Shown: positions 12,851-25,000, numbered from the stretch's first letter. The stretch: DNA of 64,000 nt from Diadema setosum (GCA_033980235.1 CM067066.1:34573180-34637179); one strand, 5' to 3'. A program made the numbers and translations. The notes: generated by a model not told the origin, from the sequence alone.

Positions 12851-13048
12851 CAGTGGCGGATCCAGAGGGGGGTGCAACTGGCACAGGCCTCTCTTTATTT
12901 TTCGTTAAAAACAAAAGAAATAAAAAGAAAAAATGAAATGAAACCCGGAAGTGCCACCAGAAATATTAGTTGCGACCCGCTCCCCCCCCCACCCCCCCCC
13001 CCACCCCCCCCCCCCCCCCCCTTTACAGAATGCCTGGATCCGCCCCTG
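12851..13048. mobile_element. hAT-like MITE (CAGTGGCGGATCC ends)
   Basis: The ends CAGTGGCGGATCCAG and CTGGATCCGCCCCTG are flanked by GTATA on both sides (12846-12850 and 13049-13053). The interior holds C-tracts (12981-13020). Poly-P/poly-G ORFs here are not genes. Confidence 0.8.
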
Positions 13049-13541
13049 GTATACACATATACACACACACATGAATATATGCACACATACACTTGCTCAC
13101 ACATACAAACATACATGTACAAACATACAGGATTATTATCCCGAGGACACTTACAAAATTACATCATTGTTTGTAACATATCTCATCGACCAGTGTCTGA
13201 AGATACATTGCACTAGGATGCAGACCAATTATTGGTCTCAAGGAAATACTGTTTATGTTTTCTGGAGACAATCCTGCTCTAAAGATATCTTTTGCCTCAT
13301 GGTGCCTAATTTCCTGGATTTAAATTCTAATACCCTTCAAAGATAGCCAAAAGCATATGTCAAGGTAGCAGCAACTCATCAATTTTATTACATGTATGAT
13401 AAGAATGTCATATGCAGTATACATGTACATATCATATTGTCATAATACACATTCAGATGCACAAGACCTTTAATTAAGTAAAGTTTTTAAAGAAATGTTA
13501 TTATCTCATGACAACAGGGAGATTAATTTGTACACAAATTA

Positions 13542-13690
13542 CAGGGGCGGATCCAGGAATTCCGTAAAAGGGAGGCACCTTTGCAAAATTAAGGGGGGGT
13601 GTAAGCATCCCCATTTTTTTCTTTTTATTTCTTTTGTTTTAACCAAAAATAAAGAGGGGGTGCACACCCAGTGAATTAGCAGGTTACAAA
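13542..13690. mobile_element. hAT-like MITE, partial copy in opposite orientation
   Basis: It starts CAGGGGCGGATCCAGGAATT and shares the TTTATTTCTTTTGTTTT interior with the reverse complement of 12851-13048. The far end is lost. Confidence 0.65.
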
Positions 13691-13749
13691 GTTCGAGATT
13701 TGCATGGTGATCGTAAGCTTGGGTTTTTGTCATGTGTGGACACAAAGAA

Positions 13750-16700
13750 CCTACAAAACATCGCGATCAGCAGCAAGATGCTAAACCCAAGAAATCTTGC
13801 TGTTATATCTGAATTAGCATGCTAATTTAGCCTGCGGTGACAGTGTGAATGTTTGAGCAAATAAGCTTGACATGTTATATACCATCATTCAAAGCATACA
13901 TCAGAACAGTCTGCGCATCACACTACTGTGAAGCGCAAGAACAATAGATCTAGCAATTTATCAGTCAGCAACTAGCTGCCTATGAATGCTTACAAAAAAT
14001 CTCAAAATTTGGAGTGCAATCGCTATCCCACTATTTCTGAGCACATGAACACTTGCAAATAAGCTTAAGATTTGGAGCGTGATCGTCATCCTGCTATTTT
14101 GTATGTGCAAATGTGGCTATTGTGACATAAATGCGAAATGTGATAATTGTTTTTTGAACATACAAAAACAACTTTACACTAACAAGATAATTTTAGCTGC
14201 ACTGAGGTTAAATGTGTGCCAAAATTAACAAACACCACATGAATGTTTCAAAAACAACAAATTAGGTGTCTTAACAGCTATCAAACATGACATCAGCAGG
14301 TACAGCTCTAGTAGACAAAACATGTCCAAAGACCCTTTTTCCTATCTCTCCCTCTCCCCCCTTTCTCATTCACTCTCTCACCATCTCTCTATTTTTTTTT
14401 TTTCATTTGAAGCTTAAACAAGATCAAAGTGGCAATATAGCCAAATCAATTGTTTGACTCTTATCACAAATTGAATATTACATCACCTTTTAATTTCTAC
14501 ATAGACTGATTCCGAAAGATGCATTTGTCATGCCTTACCAAAAAACAAAAACAAAAAATACCTCATTACAACAACAACAAATTACTTTTAAAGTAATAGT
14601 ATCAATAATGATAATATTCATCCTCACGGAAACAAAAAGCATCCTATTTAAATCAGGACACCTCACAGTGTGGGAGAAACTGTCTTTACATCTCTTGTTC
14701 GTTGAGGACTATCGCTGAAGAAGGTGTTACTGATAATGGAAAATACCACCTGCGAACAGGCAGAAGGGTTTTCCCTCCACTTAAACTGCCAATCTCATTA
14801 CAATAGAGGGAGACAAGAAAGCACCTTCCCACAAATGTCAGAGTTTATACCCAGGGTGAACTCTCTACGAGTCCCTCTTGCACGATGCAAAAATCTGCGG
14901 AGTGCATTGGTCTCACCCTGCAATCCTTCTCACCTCTCATGCACTGAGAATCTATCAACTGCAGAAAGACACTGTGAGCATCTGCTCTGCAAGTTCCATT
15001 TTAGTCTCAAATTGGTTTGTGCTCCCACTTATTGTCCCCCTCTCCTTTTTTTTTTTTTTTTTTGGCTGGTACCTACCATTGTGAATGCTTTGTGTTGTAA
15101 ACTGACAGCACAGATAATCATTGTACAGTGACCCACTGTGGACGAGCCTATTTCGCTCTGACGCATTTTTCCCCATAGACACCTACTGAGTAATACACAG
15201 AAATAGACTTCAGTGGGTTAAAACCCATCAAGTTATGAGGGAACTTTGCTGCAGAAATCATCATTATTTTTTCATCACTAAATTGGCAACTCTGAATTTC
15301 ATTGCATACTACAGGTTCGAAAAAGATTAACTGGAACTGGTAAAGTTTATTAAATCTGCACAAAATTATAAAGAAATTGTTCATAAAAATGGCTAATTAC
15401 ACAACAATCAGGAGCTTCAATACTCGAATAAATGTTGTCAATTCCAGATTCATATATTCACAAAGGATAGAGCCTTTAAAATATCTGCAATGGAAATAAC
15501 CGGTAAGTGATTACAAACAAAGAGCAAAGGGTTGAAATGGAAGAAAATTTTTAAATTACCTAATAAAATACTAACAATGAGAAGTCAAACTTAAATCATA
15601 CAGCACCAGACCAGATGCTTTCTAGGACTTGATAAGTTAATCTTGGCCCCTTGTAAGTTTCATGCAAACTTTTGCATATACCATATATTTATTTCATCAG
15701 ACAAAAAGCAATGTATACTGGTTGTTTATGAGCTCCCTGGCAATATAGTCCATACAGCCCTAGCTGACTCTCTCACATAGATGTTCTACAATGAATTCTA
15801 AATGCACCAAACCTACGTACACATACAATTTTGCCATGTCTAAAGTAGGTCTTTTTTTTTTGGACGATAATAACCACTTATTGCAGGCAGTGTATTTGAC
15901 GAGTCATGATGTAGTCTGCAAACATTTGTGATCGAATGATCAACCATGAAAGATTGACAAGGCCACAGACATTAAAGATAAGAAAACTGCAATATGAGGA
16001 GATTTGGCCAAAAAATAAGACATTTCACATCTCTTCAAAAGATCAAGAGCTTGATATCTGCACTACTTCTTGTGCGAATATTAAAGTGTAGAAATGTTCA
16101 GAAATTCAAAATTTTATGAAGTTTTATGAAATGTCTTACTTTGGCATTTTGAATTGATCTATTGCATATATGAATGTCTAACCTCCTTCATCCTTGACTT
16201 TATATGGCTGTCAAAGCCAATTTTTACTGAAATTCTGTTTTCATCTGCTGGATGACATTTGTACTTTTTCTGTAGGAGGTATATAGAAATGGCAGGAGAA
16301 GTTAAAAGTAAGTTTGGAGCCTACAAAATGTTCAGCTATTCATCAGACTTTTGAGACGGCAAGTCACATTTTGTAACTGGTTACATCCTGAGAGTACTCG
16401 TACTTGTAATTTGTTTGTTTTGTTTTTTTAATGCACTTCTGCATAGGGAATCCCAATCTTAAAAGCCACTGGCTTTTTCGTGGTTTCCTCAACATTTGAT
16501 TATTGTACAAAATTTGGCTGCATTGCTTTTATGAAATCAATAAATTGAATTGAATTGAACTATATATGTGAACCAGCTTTTTATCCTTTATTTGTAGTCA
16601 TCCTTCTGCATTGTTTAGCTCCATGAATGAAACCTTGAGGAGATACTTGCAGAAATGTGTGGGAATTTTTATTAAAGAATAATATCTATTGAGAGGATTA

Positions 16701-16975
16701 AATTGTTTTTTACACACAAACACACAAAGTTCTTCAGCTCGTAAAGACTTTTTCAAACATGAGAGAATTGAACATGCAGAAGAACTGAATTTGATGGTAT
16801 ATTCCGATCCCAGTGATGTAATTTAAGTCAGCTCTTTGCAGGCAAAAGTGAGATATGTTAGAAGTCTGTGTAATTAGCGGCCTCCATTTGTGATGTGAGC
16901 TTGTAGCTACAGGTGCTGACTAAATGGCTGATTTTGGTGACTAATGCATGATGCGTTCTTATCTCGCCTCTCCAG
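13750..16975. other. Intronic DNA without a recognised gene
   Basis: AT-rich sequence containing one 86-bp family B palindrome (15132-15217) and a LINE-like 3' tail (16540-16560, TTGAATTGAATTGAA). The missing 5' exon of the ataxin-2-like gene might lie here, but no candidate with good borders stood out. Confidence 0.5.
15132..15217. repeat. 86-bp family B palindromic MITE
   Basis: CCCACTGTGGACGAGCC at the left and CAGTGGG|TTAA at the right. A diverged copy. Confidence 0.6.
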
Positions 16976-17032
16976 AGTCTGCACGGTGTATATGCCAACC
17001 AACACTTTGTCCACATGGCTAGTGTGTCTAGA
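16976..17032 (+). CDS. Ataxin-2-like gene, exon A of the Lsm (SM_ATX) domain
   Basis: This 57-bp exon is 19 codons and reads as phase 0 at both ends. It has a pyrimidine-rich acceptor ending CTCTCCAG and a donor AGA|GTGAGT. It translates to SLHGVYANQHFVHMASVSR. Ataxin-2 proteins carry a GVYxN...(M/V)H(F/I)LT(S/A)V motif at the start of their Lsm domain, and this exon matches GVYAN and FVHMASV at the right spacing. Ataxin-2 is a cytoplasmic RNA-binding regulator of translation and stress granules. The exon lies inside adenylyl cyclase intron 1 on the opposite strand. The exon before it, expected to encode the N-terminus, was not found. Identity alone would be weak, but order and spacing with exons B and C make it convincing. 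Confidence 0.75.
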
Positions 17033-17276
17033 GTGAGTATCATTAGTTACAGCCAAGGTTTACTTATCAATGTTAGAGTTGTTCAAACTGAATAATGAAT
17101 AATGAAAGATAAGATTTCTTTGTGTTGATATGGAATGACAAAATGCTAGATAACTTAGCACATATTGATGATGTATGGATCACAGATGTAAAACTCTTAA
17201 AGTGCTGGGGCAATATGTTTCCCTGGTTGTCTATTATACCTCAGATTTTGTTTAAGTGGTATATATATATATATAT

Positions 17277-17551
17277 CGTCGCCGGTCACACGAACCGACG
17301 AATCACTCGATTTTGGGTCAAATTTTCGATTTTGAGATTTTCAATCATTTCGATAGTAGACATTCCATACTACATATTCTAAAATTCTCAGTGTGTAATT
17401 CGTTGTAATTTTTACGTAGTTATCACTATTGTAGAAGTATGTAATTACATTTGTGAAAATTATTTGTTTTCCTCAGAGACGCGTGTGTTAAACAATCAGG
17501 TGATTCGACGGTTCGGTAACCGCGCGTACTAGTACGCGCGGTCACAGAACC

Positions 17552-17556
<5 letters not shown>
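17277..17556. mobile_element. Fold-back element (CGTCGCCGGTCACACG), short copy in a TA microsatellite
   Basis: It begins CGTCGCCGGTCACACGAACC and ends GTCACAGAACCGACGG, with an internal hairpin around GCGTACTAGTACGC. It is bounded by AT repeats on both sides. It shares its interior, in reverse orientation, with the right half of 18721-19418. Confidence 0.8.

Positions 17557-17596
<40 letters not shown>
17557..17596. repeat. AT dinucleotide repeat
   Basis: About 40 bp of AT repeat directly follows the fold-back element. A shorter AT run precedes it (17261-17276). Confidence 0.95.
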
Positions 17597-17598
<2 letters not shown>

Positions 17599-18187
17599 AC
17601 GAAAAAAAGTTCTGTGGATGTCCTTGAAACAAGGATCAGGACTTTCATGTATTTTATAGATACTCTGATTAGATTTAGGATTATATCCCACAAGGTTGAA
17701 AGACATTTTTCTGGCTGTAACTTCAGCCAAAAATGTTCAATGATGATACGATTAAATAGTAAGAGGTATGAAAATAAAGACTGTTCTATGAAATGACAAG
17801 GGTGGAAGATCAAGGGCCAAGGCCAAGGTCAAAGGTCAGTGTGCTTTGAAATTTCTGGTCATAATTTTAGCTTGGATTGTCTAGTTATAATATTATCAGG
17901 CAGGAAAGAGAAATACACAATCAGTCATAATGGTAGAATAACAAAAGTAAAACAAGGGTGAAGTCAAAGGTCACCAAACTGTAGCTTTAAAAAGCTGCCT
18001 TATGCACAAAGATAATTAAAGATAAATGCCCAAGGCTGATGGTCAGGATAGTAAAAAACAAAAATACCTTTAAATGTAGATTGAGGGCAGAGGTATCCCT
18101 TGTGTTTTCTTATCTTGCTAGTACATTGTCATTTATGACTCTTCGATTATGTAAGGTATAATGCAATATGTCTTGATTTCTCCCCAG

Positions 18188-18259
18188 GGCTGTGTTGCAG
18201 AGCTTCAGGTCAAGAGTGGTAAAAAGTTTGAGGGGATCCTGAACACATTTTCCCCATTA
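18188..18259 (+). CDS. Ataxin-2-like gene, exon B of the Lsm (SM_ATX) domain
   Basis: This 72-bp exon is 24 codons, phase 0 at both ends, with acceptor TCCCCAG and donor TTA|GTAAGT. It reads GCVAELQVKSGKK then FEGILNTFSPL. This is the Lsm beta-strand core of ataxin-2, where the family pattern is G-x3-E-V/L-Q-V-K-x-G-x2-(F/Y)-E-G-(I/V)-x2-T-(F/Y)-S-P. From memory, vertebrate ATXN2 has a small exon covering exactly this segment, which supports homologous gene structure. It is flanked by fold-back elements of one family in both introns (17277-17556 and 18721-19418). Confidence 0.85.
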
Positions 18260-18720
18260 GTAAGTGCCTTCCCCATCAACATTTCCCACAATATTCACAA
18301 AGCAAACTATTAAACATGCATTAAGAGAAATCAGTAGTCATTTTCAGACGTCCTTTGTCTGTATGTATTTTAACATCTGGTAGTGAAATTACTGTGTAAA
18401 TAACAATTTTCTTGCGGTGATGCTCTACTCTTTGTGTTATATCAAACGTTGTGGTATCTTTTGTAATAATCTGTGAATGTGTAACAGTATTTCTTCTGTC
18501 TTGGATCCATTGTTCAAGCTAGTAAAGACATGACATGGTGTTGAGGTTATGTTGCTGTGTCAATTGCTCAAAGCATGAAAGTTAGAATTGACATAGGTAA
18601 TAATGACAGAAGAAAGAGCCCCTCTACTATGAACATGATGAGAAGATTTTGTGGTTTATGCTTTGGTCCCATTTTTCTTCAACGTTGCACCCATTGGTCC
18701 ATTGTTGAATCAGTGGCATC

Positions 18721-19418
18721 AATTCGTCGCCGGTCACACGAACCGACATATCCCTCAGGTTTGCGTAAGAATGACAATTCGAGAAAATCGCGTTTGAAGT
18801 AAACCCATTTTTGACTTATGGTTGCTACACTTTCATGTCTATAATTTCCAATTATTTTTGTAGTACATCAGACTTCAATTCTTGCTCTAACTTGTGAAGT
18901 TTTTATCGAATTGTATTGTTAACAAATAAGCGGAAAATCGTCAAAGAGCTGCATGCATGTATTTTCGGTCTGCAAAGAACGTTGTCATTTTCCATGTGTG
19001 TCCATATGTACATGTACATTGAGCGTTGTCATTGTCAACACATGTATTATATAGTACGCGCACTGTGCGCGCGGTCAATGAACTGTTGAATCTCAAAAAT
19101 TACACGCAAGTCAATGCGCACTGATTCGTCGGTTCGGTGACCGCGCGTACATGCGTACTAGTACGCGCGGTCATCGAACCGTCGAATCGCCTGATTGTTT
19201 TAACACACGCGTCTATGGGGAAAACAAATAATTTTCACAAATGGAATTACATACTTCTACAAAAGTGATAACTACGTAAAAATTACACCGAATTACACAC
19301 TGAGAATGTCAGAATATGTAGTATGGAATATCTACTATCGAAATGATTGAAAATCTTAAAATCGAAAATTTGACCCAAAATCGAGTGATTCGTCGGTTCG
19401 TGTGACCGGCGACGAATT
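18721..19418. mobile_element. Fold-back element (CGTCGCCGGTCACACG), full copy
   Basis: This 698-bp element has perfect inverted ends AATTCGTCGCCGGTCACACG and CGTGTGACCGGCGACGAATT, plus subterminal hairpins rich in GTACGCGCG. It has no ORF of its own. It lies in the intron between ataxin-like exons B and C. Confidence 0.9.
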
Positions 19419-19608
19419 ATATGCTGCACAAAGCAAAGTCACATGATCTGTTGAATAACGTTGAGTAAGTTGAAAGGCTGAAACTATGAAACTGGTGTAC
19501 CAGAAATGAGAATCCTGTTGCATTGATTTCACGGGAAATTCCCCAGTGACTTCATCATTTTTTCGCCACACTTGTGACCAAGACCGAAATCTCTTCTCTG
19601 TCGATCAG

Positions 19609-19765
19609 GGTGACGTAGAACTCCAGGAGGTCCACATCGTTGATCCTCAGAACAGCTCTGCTATCCCGTCACCCAGCGAGGTTACCGAGAAGGTGGTGTA
19701 CAAGGCTTCCAGCATTGTCTGCATCAACATCAAGGACGTCGACATGGACTTTGCACACAGAGGAG
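19609..19765 (+). CDS. Ataxin-2-like gene, exon C (end of Lsm domain)
   Basis: This 157-bp exon has an acceptor CGATCAG preceded by a mixed pyrimidine tract and a donor GAG|GTGGGT. It enters in phase 0 and leaves in phase 1. The reading GDVELQEVHIVDP..., then VVYKASSIVCINIKDVDMDF and AHR, follows the ataxin-2 pattern: a hydrophobic strand ending in (A/V)H, a variable P/S-rich loop, then (V/L)xFKxSD(V/I)V-x5-DVD-x2-(Y/F)A-x-R. In ataxin-2 the next segment is the LsmAD domain starting (D/K)xFTD(S/T)AI. No such exon was found downstream by eye, up to 64 kb on the plus strand. The loop diverges clearly from vertebrate proteins. The gene may continue in exons I missed, or this may be a truncated copy. 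Confidence 0.8.
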
Positions 19766-21100
19766 GTGGGTGTGCAGACCTCGAATTCTCGCTATCGCCA
19801 ATGACGTAAAAAGTACCCGGATGTTGATTTAAGCGTCATTTACGGTGCATTATGGGATAGTCCGGTAGCAAAATCACTTCCGTTCGTACGCGCGTGATAC
19901 GTGACTAATGCTATTTACACACACAACCGACTGTATTCTACGTGTACTTCCTGTTTTCTCAACGTGAATTACAGCTTTAATATGATTTGAAATTTCTCCA
20001 TTCTTAAGAAATTGCTGTTAATACGACTATTGGTTGGTGCTGCGAAGCTGCCATGTGTTGTTCGCACGACAATAGATGACAAAAATCTGCAGAAATAGGA
20101 CCCTTACTGGCATGCGAGACGTGACGTGGCCGCGTGGGTGAAATTTGCGGGTGACTCCACAGCGCAGTACGTGCACAAGCGACTAACTAGTAGTGGTAGT
20201 AGTAGCATAGCACTAGGTAGTTAGTAGGCCTAGTGCCTACGTACATTGTACGTACTGTACTTACTTGGGAGATGTTGCTTCGGAGACAGGATAAGTACGA
20301 GATCACTGTTCTTTCCCGATTGTGTTCGCGACATTTCGACAGAGAACAAATAAAAAAAAGATGGGCATTCTATGACGATGTCCAGGTGGGTGAATATTTT
20401 CCAGCACATTTTCAGCGTATGCAGAGATGACTGATCTGTGATGTGCACATCGATCGCATGATCAAGCAGTACGCTGTACCGGTATGTGTTAGCTTAGGCG
20501 CTGCGTGTAGTGGAGTGGTGCATGCTAATGCAAGGCCGGCCGCCGGCGGGGACTCGACTGCAGTGTACGAGTATGACAGGCCTGGCCACTCGCTGGCTCG
20601 GGCGGTACAGCCGCCTACTGTACTAGTATCCGTGGTCGGCGCGGCGCTATAGGTAAGGTACACGTACGCGCACGCTAACGTTATGCAAATTATGTAGAAG
20701 TCTACGTACATGTACGCCCGACCGGCTTTTACTATCCCGACTGCCTCCGCAGCGCAGCGGCCATAGAGTTACTAGCTAGGCAGCGGCGGGCCGGAGCAAG
20801 CGGGCCGGAGCAAGCCATGCTAAAAAATGCCAGGCCTGTCGGACGGCTGCGAGCATTGCCATCTCTCTCGCTCTGCATTCATGCCCGCATGCTCAAAGCA
20901 AAATGGCACCGGAAGTGCTCCAAAGCGAGCACGGCGTACGCGTTGAGAACGTACTGTATTACAGAACCTACATCGTATTGCGTATGGCCTACTGCCTAAC
21001 GTCGTCTGCTGCGGAGAGATCTTATGCATGCGTGCGCTGCTGGAGTGTAGCAGCACGGTCGATAGCATACAGCTCTATGGGACATTCACATCATGTATAA
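19766..21100. other. CpG-bearing stretch after ataxin-like exon C
   Basis: Unusually many CpG and GTAC-type palindromes compared with the rest of the intron, for example GTACGTACTGTAC near 20250 and GGCCGGCCGCCGGCGG near 20540. It could be a promoter region or old GC-rich repeats. The possible THAP fragment is inside it. Confidence 0.35.
20266..20427 (+). pseudogene. Possible THAP zinc-finger fragment
   Basis: A short plus-strand frame reads WEMLLRRQDKYEITVLSR followed by LCSRHFDREQIKK. The W-x3-LRR...SRLCSxHF arrangement resembles the second half of the THAP DNA-binding domain, whose C2CH zinc ligands end in C-x2-H. The first Cys pair is not found in the DNA just upstream and the AVPxxF box is at best degenerate (EYFPAHF). 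A good donor (CAG|GTGGGT, near 20385) lies inside the frame, so an exon ending there is possible. It sits about 500 bp after ataxin-like exon C. It could be an old transposon-derived exon or chance. Confidence 0.25.
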
Positions 21101-21469
21101 ACACCCAACATGCCCTTTCCAAGTGCCCTTTCCAAGACCTAAGTGCCCTGGCCTCTTGGAAAAAGTGCCCTATTCTAAATGGCCTTGCCCCTCCAAAATC
21201 CTATTTCGAGGCCTGGTTTTGCAAGCTCTGTAGCCAACTGTATGTTTTCCATCTGAAGAGGGCTGCATACCTCTACAGAGTTCATAATAACAAGCAATGA
21301 GTCATTGAACTGGACATGTCTTTCAAGTATTGTTCAATGGTGTGATCTTTCTCCATTGGCTGGTTCAATCAAGTAGCATACTGTACAAATACTTTATCGC
21401 ATGCATCAAATTTGTTATATATGAATGACTGCAGATCTGACACCGTAACAGAATGCGTGATCACATTTA

Positions 21470-21600
21470 TATATTCACATATATATTCATATAGACATAT
21501 ATTCATATATTCATATATTTATATATTCATATAATCATATATTCATATATTTATATATTCATATAATCATATATTCATATATTTATATATTCATATAAGC
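21470..21600. repeat. AT-rich minisatellite
   Basis: Roughly 32-bp units of TATATTCATATATTTATA plus TATTCATATAATCA are repeated about three times. Confidence 0.85.
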
Positions 21601-21711
21601 CTATGTGTAGTATGGACATGTTTGATTACTTGTAATCATTTGTGATTATTTGTAATTATTTGCAATTACACAGTTACAGACAAGCTTGATTTCACATAGA
21701 CCATGTACAAA

Positions 21712-21945
21712 GTACAGCCGGGCCAAAGGCGGGGCCTAAGGCCGGACCCAAGGCCACGGGCCTTAGCCCGGAACCAGGGGCCCAGAGCCCAAGTGGGCCC
21801 CGGCCCAGGGGCCCGTAGCCCAAGTGGGCCCAGGCCCAGTGGCCCAGGGGCCCAAGGCCGGGCCGAGGCCAGGAGCCTAAGTGCGCCCTGCCTTGGGCCC
21901 AGGATGGGTACAGGGGGGTACAGGGGGGTACAGGATGCCAGGGGC
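21712..21945. repeat. GGGCCC-rich low-complexity block
   Basis: About 230 bp of irregular GGCCCAGG/GGGCCCAAG repeats ending with three GGGGGGTACAG units. Open frames on both strands are compositional artefacts. Confidence 0.85.
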
Positions 21946-22900
21946 CACCAGACTGAGACCACAAAGAGTACCAGTCTTGACTAGCTTTGATAATGATGTG
22001 ACAGGGCTGTGCATACACATATGTAAATACATTAGCTGTACACTATCTACACGTATACACAGCCCAGTCACTGTATAAATCGCGACAGGGCTGTAAATGA
22101 GCAGCCCACAATACAGAGCAACACAAAGCGAATTTTACGACTGCATTTAGTTTTGATACTCGAAATCATTTTTTGTCACCTCAAACTCATAAAAAGACAA
22201 TCTTTATTAATGAGACTTCATACCGTACCTGTTTTCCTGGGGTTATTTGTGGGAATTCTGCGATCTGGGTACTATTCGCAAATTTATCAACCTGTAAACA
22301 TATCAACTCTGATCATGTAACATGCATGTGTACATTTCTCTGTTCACTGCTGTGCTCCATGAACATGAATTCAACAACTACCACAAACATGAATATAACA
22401 ACTACCATGTGATAATGATCTTGCCAGTGGAAATATCCTGTAATAATCAGCTACCAGGACAAAACTCACATACACTCTGATTCTGTATAGCAATCACTTT
22501 CAAAGCAATGTACTGATACATTTCTGCCAGCTAAAAATTCTTAAATGTTGGTTCACCCATGTGAATGGGTATAGAAACTGAAGCCTAGGTGGTGGGTTAA
22601 GCAGAACTGCTGCTGTCCTTACAGTCCCATTCATATGTTTTCATGTTAGTCTAATGCTAGTTTGTGGCAATAAGAGAGTGTGCCAAGCAGTTTGCCAAGC
22701 AGGGATTCAGCTGGATGTTGGAAGTGATTAGCCATTCTGATATTTAGAATTTAACAATACCATTTAATAATTCCATACCACCTAAAACTCCAACCCTATC
22801 AAATTCTTTAGAATTTCTGCTTTCAAAACAAAAATAGGATAATCTGCAGACATAGTAGATTGTGTAATACTTCTGTCACAAATCTGGTGTTACTGTGTTA

Positions 22901-23110
22901 TTACCTCCGCCAAGGGAGGAGGTTATGTTTTTGTTACCGTTTGTTCATTTGTTTGTTTGTTCGTCCATGTGCAAAATAACTCAAAAAGTAGTTAACGGAT
23001 TGGGATGAAACTTGCAGGAAAGGTTGAGAATGACACAAGTAACAGTTTCATTCTGAGGTCATCATGACATATATAAAGATAAAAACCATCACAAGAGTAT
23101 GTCACCGTGG
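22901..23110 (+). repeat. Dispersed repeat, CCTCCGCCAAGGGAGG type
   Basis: It begins TTACCTCCGCCAAGGGAGGA and continues through TTTGTTCG, GTGCAAAATAACTCAAAA and TTGAGAATGACACAAG. The copy at 24779-25000 shares the same order of motifs. Confidence 0.75.
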
Positions 23111-24778
23111 TTATTGCTCTTCTGGCAGTATGAAAAAATGTCTACCAAATATATATTGCATTATTTTCTTTTTTCAAGAGTTAATACTTGTTTCATTTGT
23201 AACCTCCTAGCAGCCAGGTTGGAAGATGAATACAACCAGTTGCCACAAACAAACAACCCCCCCCCCCAAAAAAAAAATGCAACAAAACAGAGAAGAATAT
23301 ATCCCAAGGGGTAAGTGTCTCTCTGAGAATTTAATCTGCGATTGCAATCCAAGGATGTGCCGTCAGCAGTCCAGCTTTTAGTGCAGTCCAGCATGAAGTG
23401 AAGACAACGAAAATCACTTCTTCCCCGCTGTTGCTGTTGCTGTTGTTTTTGTTTTCTTTCTCAGCCAGGTGGGAGGGGATAAGGGGGGAAGTATTACAAT
23501 GAGGTCCATGAATTGCACACACTCTTTGAGATTCTTGAGTCCACCTGGCACACTACCCTCCCCCCCCCCTCCCTCCCCCCGCCCCCGAGGAAAGTGTTGA
23601 TGGTATGAAGGTATCAGGATGGACTTTGTGTCAAACATGAAGAGGCATGGAAAAGTAAGGATAGAATATAATCTGACACTGTGGTGCACTGCCATCATCA
23701 TAATGGGGCTGCTCATGCAGGCAATGGCAAAGTGCATCAAAATCTAGATGTCTAGATGCATGAAAAGCATCTCAAAATGTGCTGGGAGAGACCAACAGCT
23801 GACTGGATTTCTAACGTACAGCATTATGCTGTAACGAAATGCACTAACCTCACTGTGACAATGAGTTGACAAATATATGATGCAATTGAAGAAAAACTCT
23901 GTCACTAAGCAACACTGTGACTTCTGATGTTATTTGCATATCTTCGACATGAGACGCTACAAGCTTGCTAACAGTCAAAAACACATTAAATCATTTTCCT
24001 AAGGTAAGGCTCAATCTTTCTCTGTTATTTTTTCCCTGATTAATATCAGTCAGACATCCTCTTTCTCTCCCTCAATCCTCTCTCTCAGAGTACAAGCATG
24101 TTTTAACCACCCACTCCAAAGATTTGATATGTCCCTACAGAGATAACACATGACACATCTGGTTCCCACAAGCAAAGGAATAAAGGGCCAAAGGAGAAAT
24201 ACATACAAACATGCATCATACAGGTAGATTGTAATTGATTTCAAGGGAGAAATGGAATTCACAATGCAATTGCAAGAGATCTAAAGGAGACGTAGAAGAA
24301 CTGACATTATATGGATAGAATGCCCAGTGGGCGTCTTGCCGATTTTTCCTCCTGTTTACGATCCAGAGAAAATTTGTCATATCTTCTGCGGTATTTTTTT
24401 TCCTCGCTTTTTCTCTTTTTGTTTCATTCAATCAGGAAAATATGGTACATTAACTACTCAGACTCTGGGAACAATTTGTCTAAGAGTGTCCCTTAAGGTA
24501 CAACTTTGTTTAAATAACTAACACACTGGCTCCGGGGTTTGAAGGAGAGTGTGTTTCCACAAACCAAGCTCCCATACTTTACTGTAAAGCCACTATCTCA
24601 CAAAAAAACCTAAGAAGAGCCATAACATTAAACACAGCCAAATGAAAATCTCACAATGTTCATATTTTTTTTTATATTTTATTCAAGTATGGCTGGTAGT
24701 GATAGTTAAGCTGTGTCATCCCAATCAGGTCCTACCTAGATAATATTATGTTACATCCTATTATTTTTCCTTTGAATT

Positions 24779-25000
24779 ATCTTGTCCAAGGAGGTTATGT
24801 TTTCATCAGCATTTGTTTGTTTGTTAGTTTGTTTTTCTGTGTGCAAAATAACTCAAAACATTGTGAACAGATTTGGATAAAAGTTACAGAGAAGGTTGAA
24901 AATGACACAAGGAACAGATGATTAAATTTTGGTATTGATCTGGGAATTTCTATGGATTCTATGAAGGATTTTCGATATTTTGGCAGGTAGGGTCAATGAA
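24779..25000 (+). repeat. Dispersed repeat, second copy of the CCTCCGCC type
   Basis: It lacks the first CCGCC motif but keeps GGAGGTTATGTTTT, GTGCAAAATAACTCAAAA and TTGAAAATGACACAAG. Confidence 0.75.

Noticed and set aside
12812..13346. Proline-rich frames near 13.0 kb
   Set aside because: They read through the C tract of a hAT-like MITE; the shared LKTKEIKRK peptide at 13.6 kb shows it is repeat sequence.
21666..22078. Pro/Gly-rich frames on both strands
   Set aside because: Compositional artefact of GGGCCC repeats.
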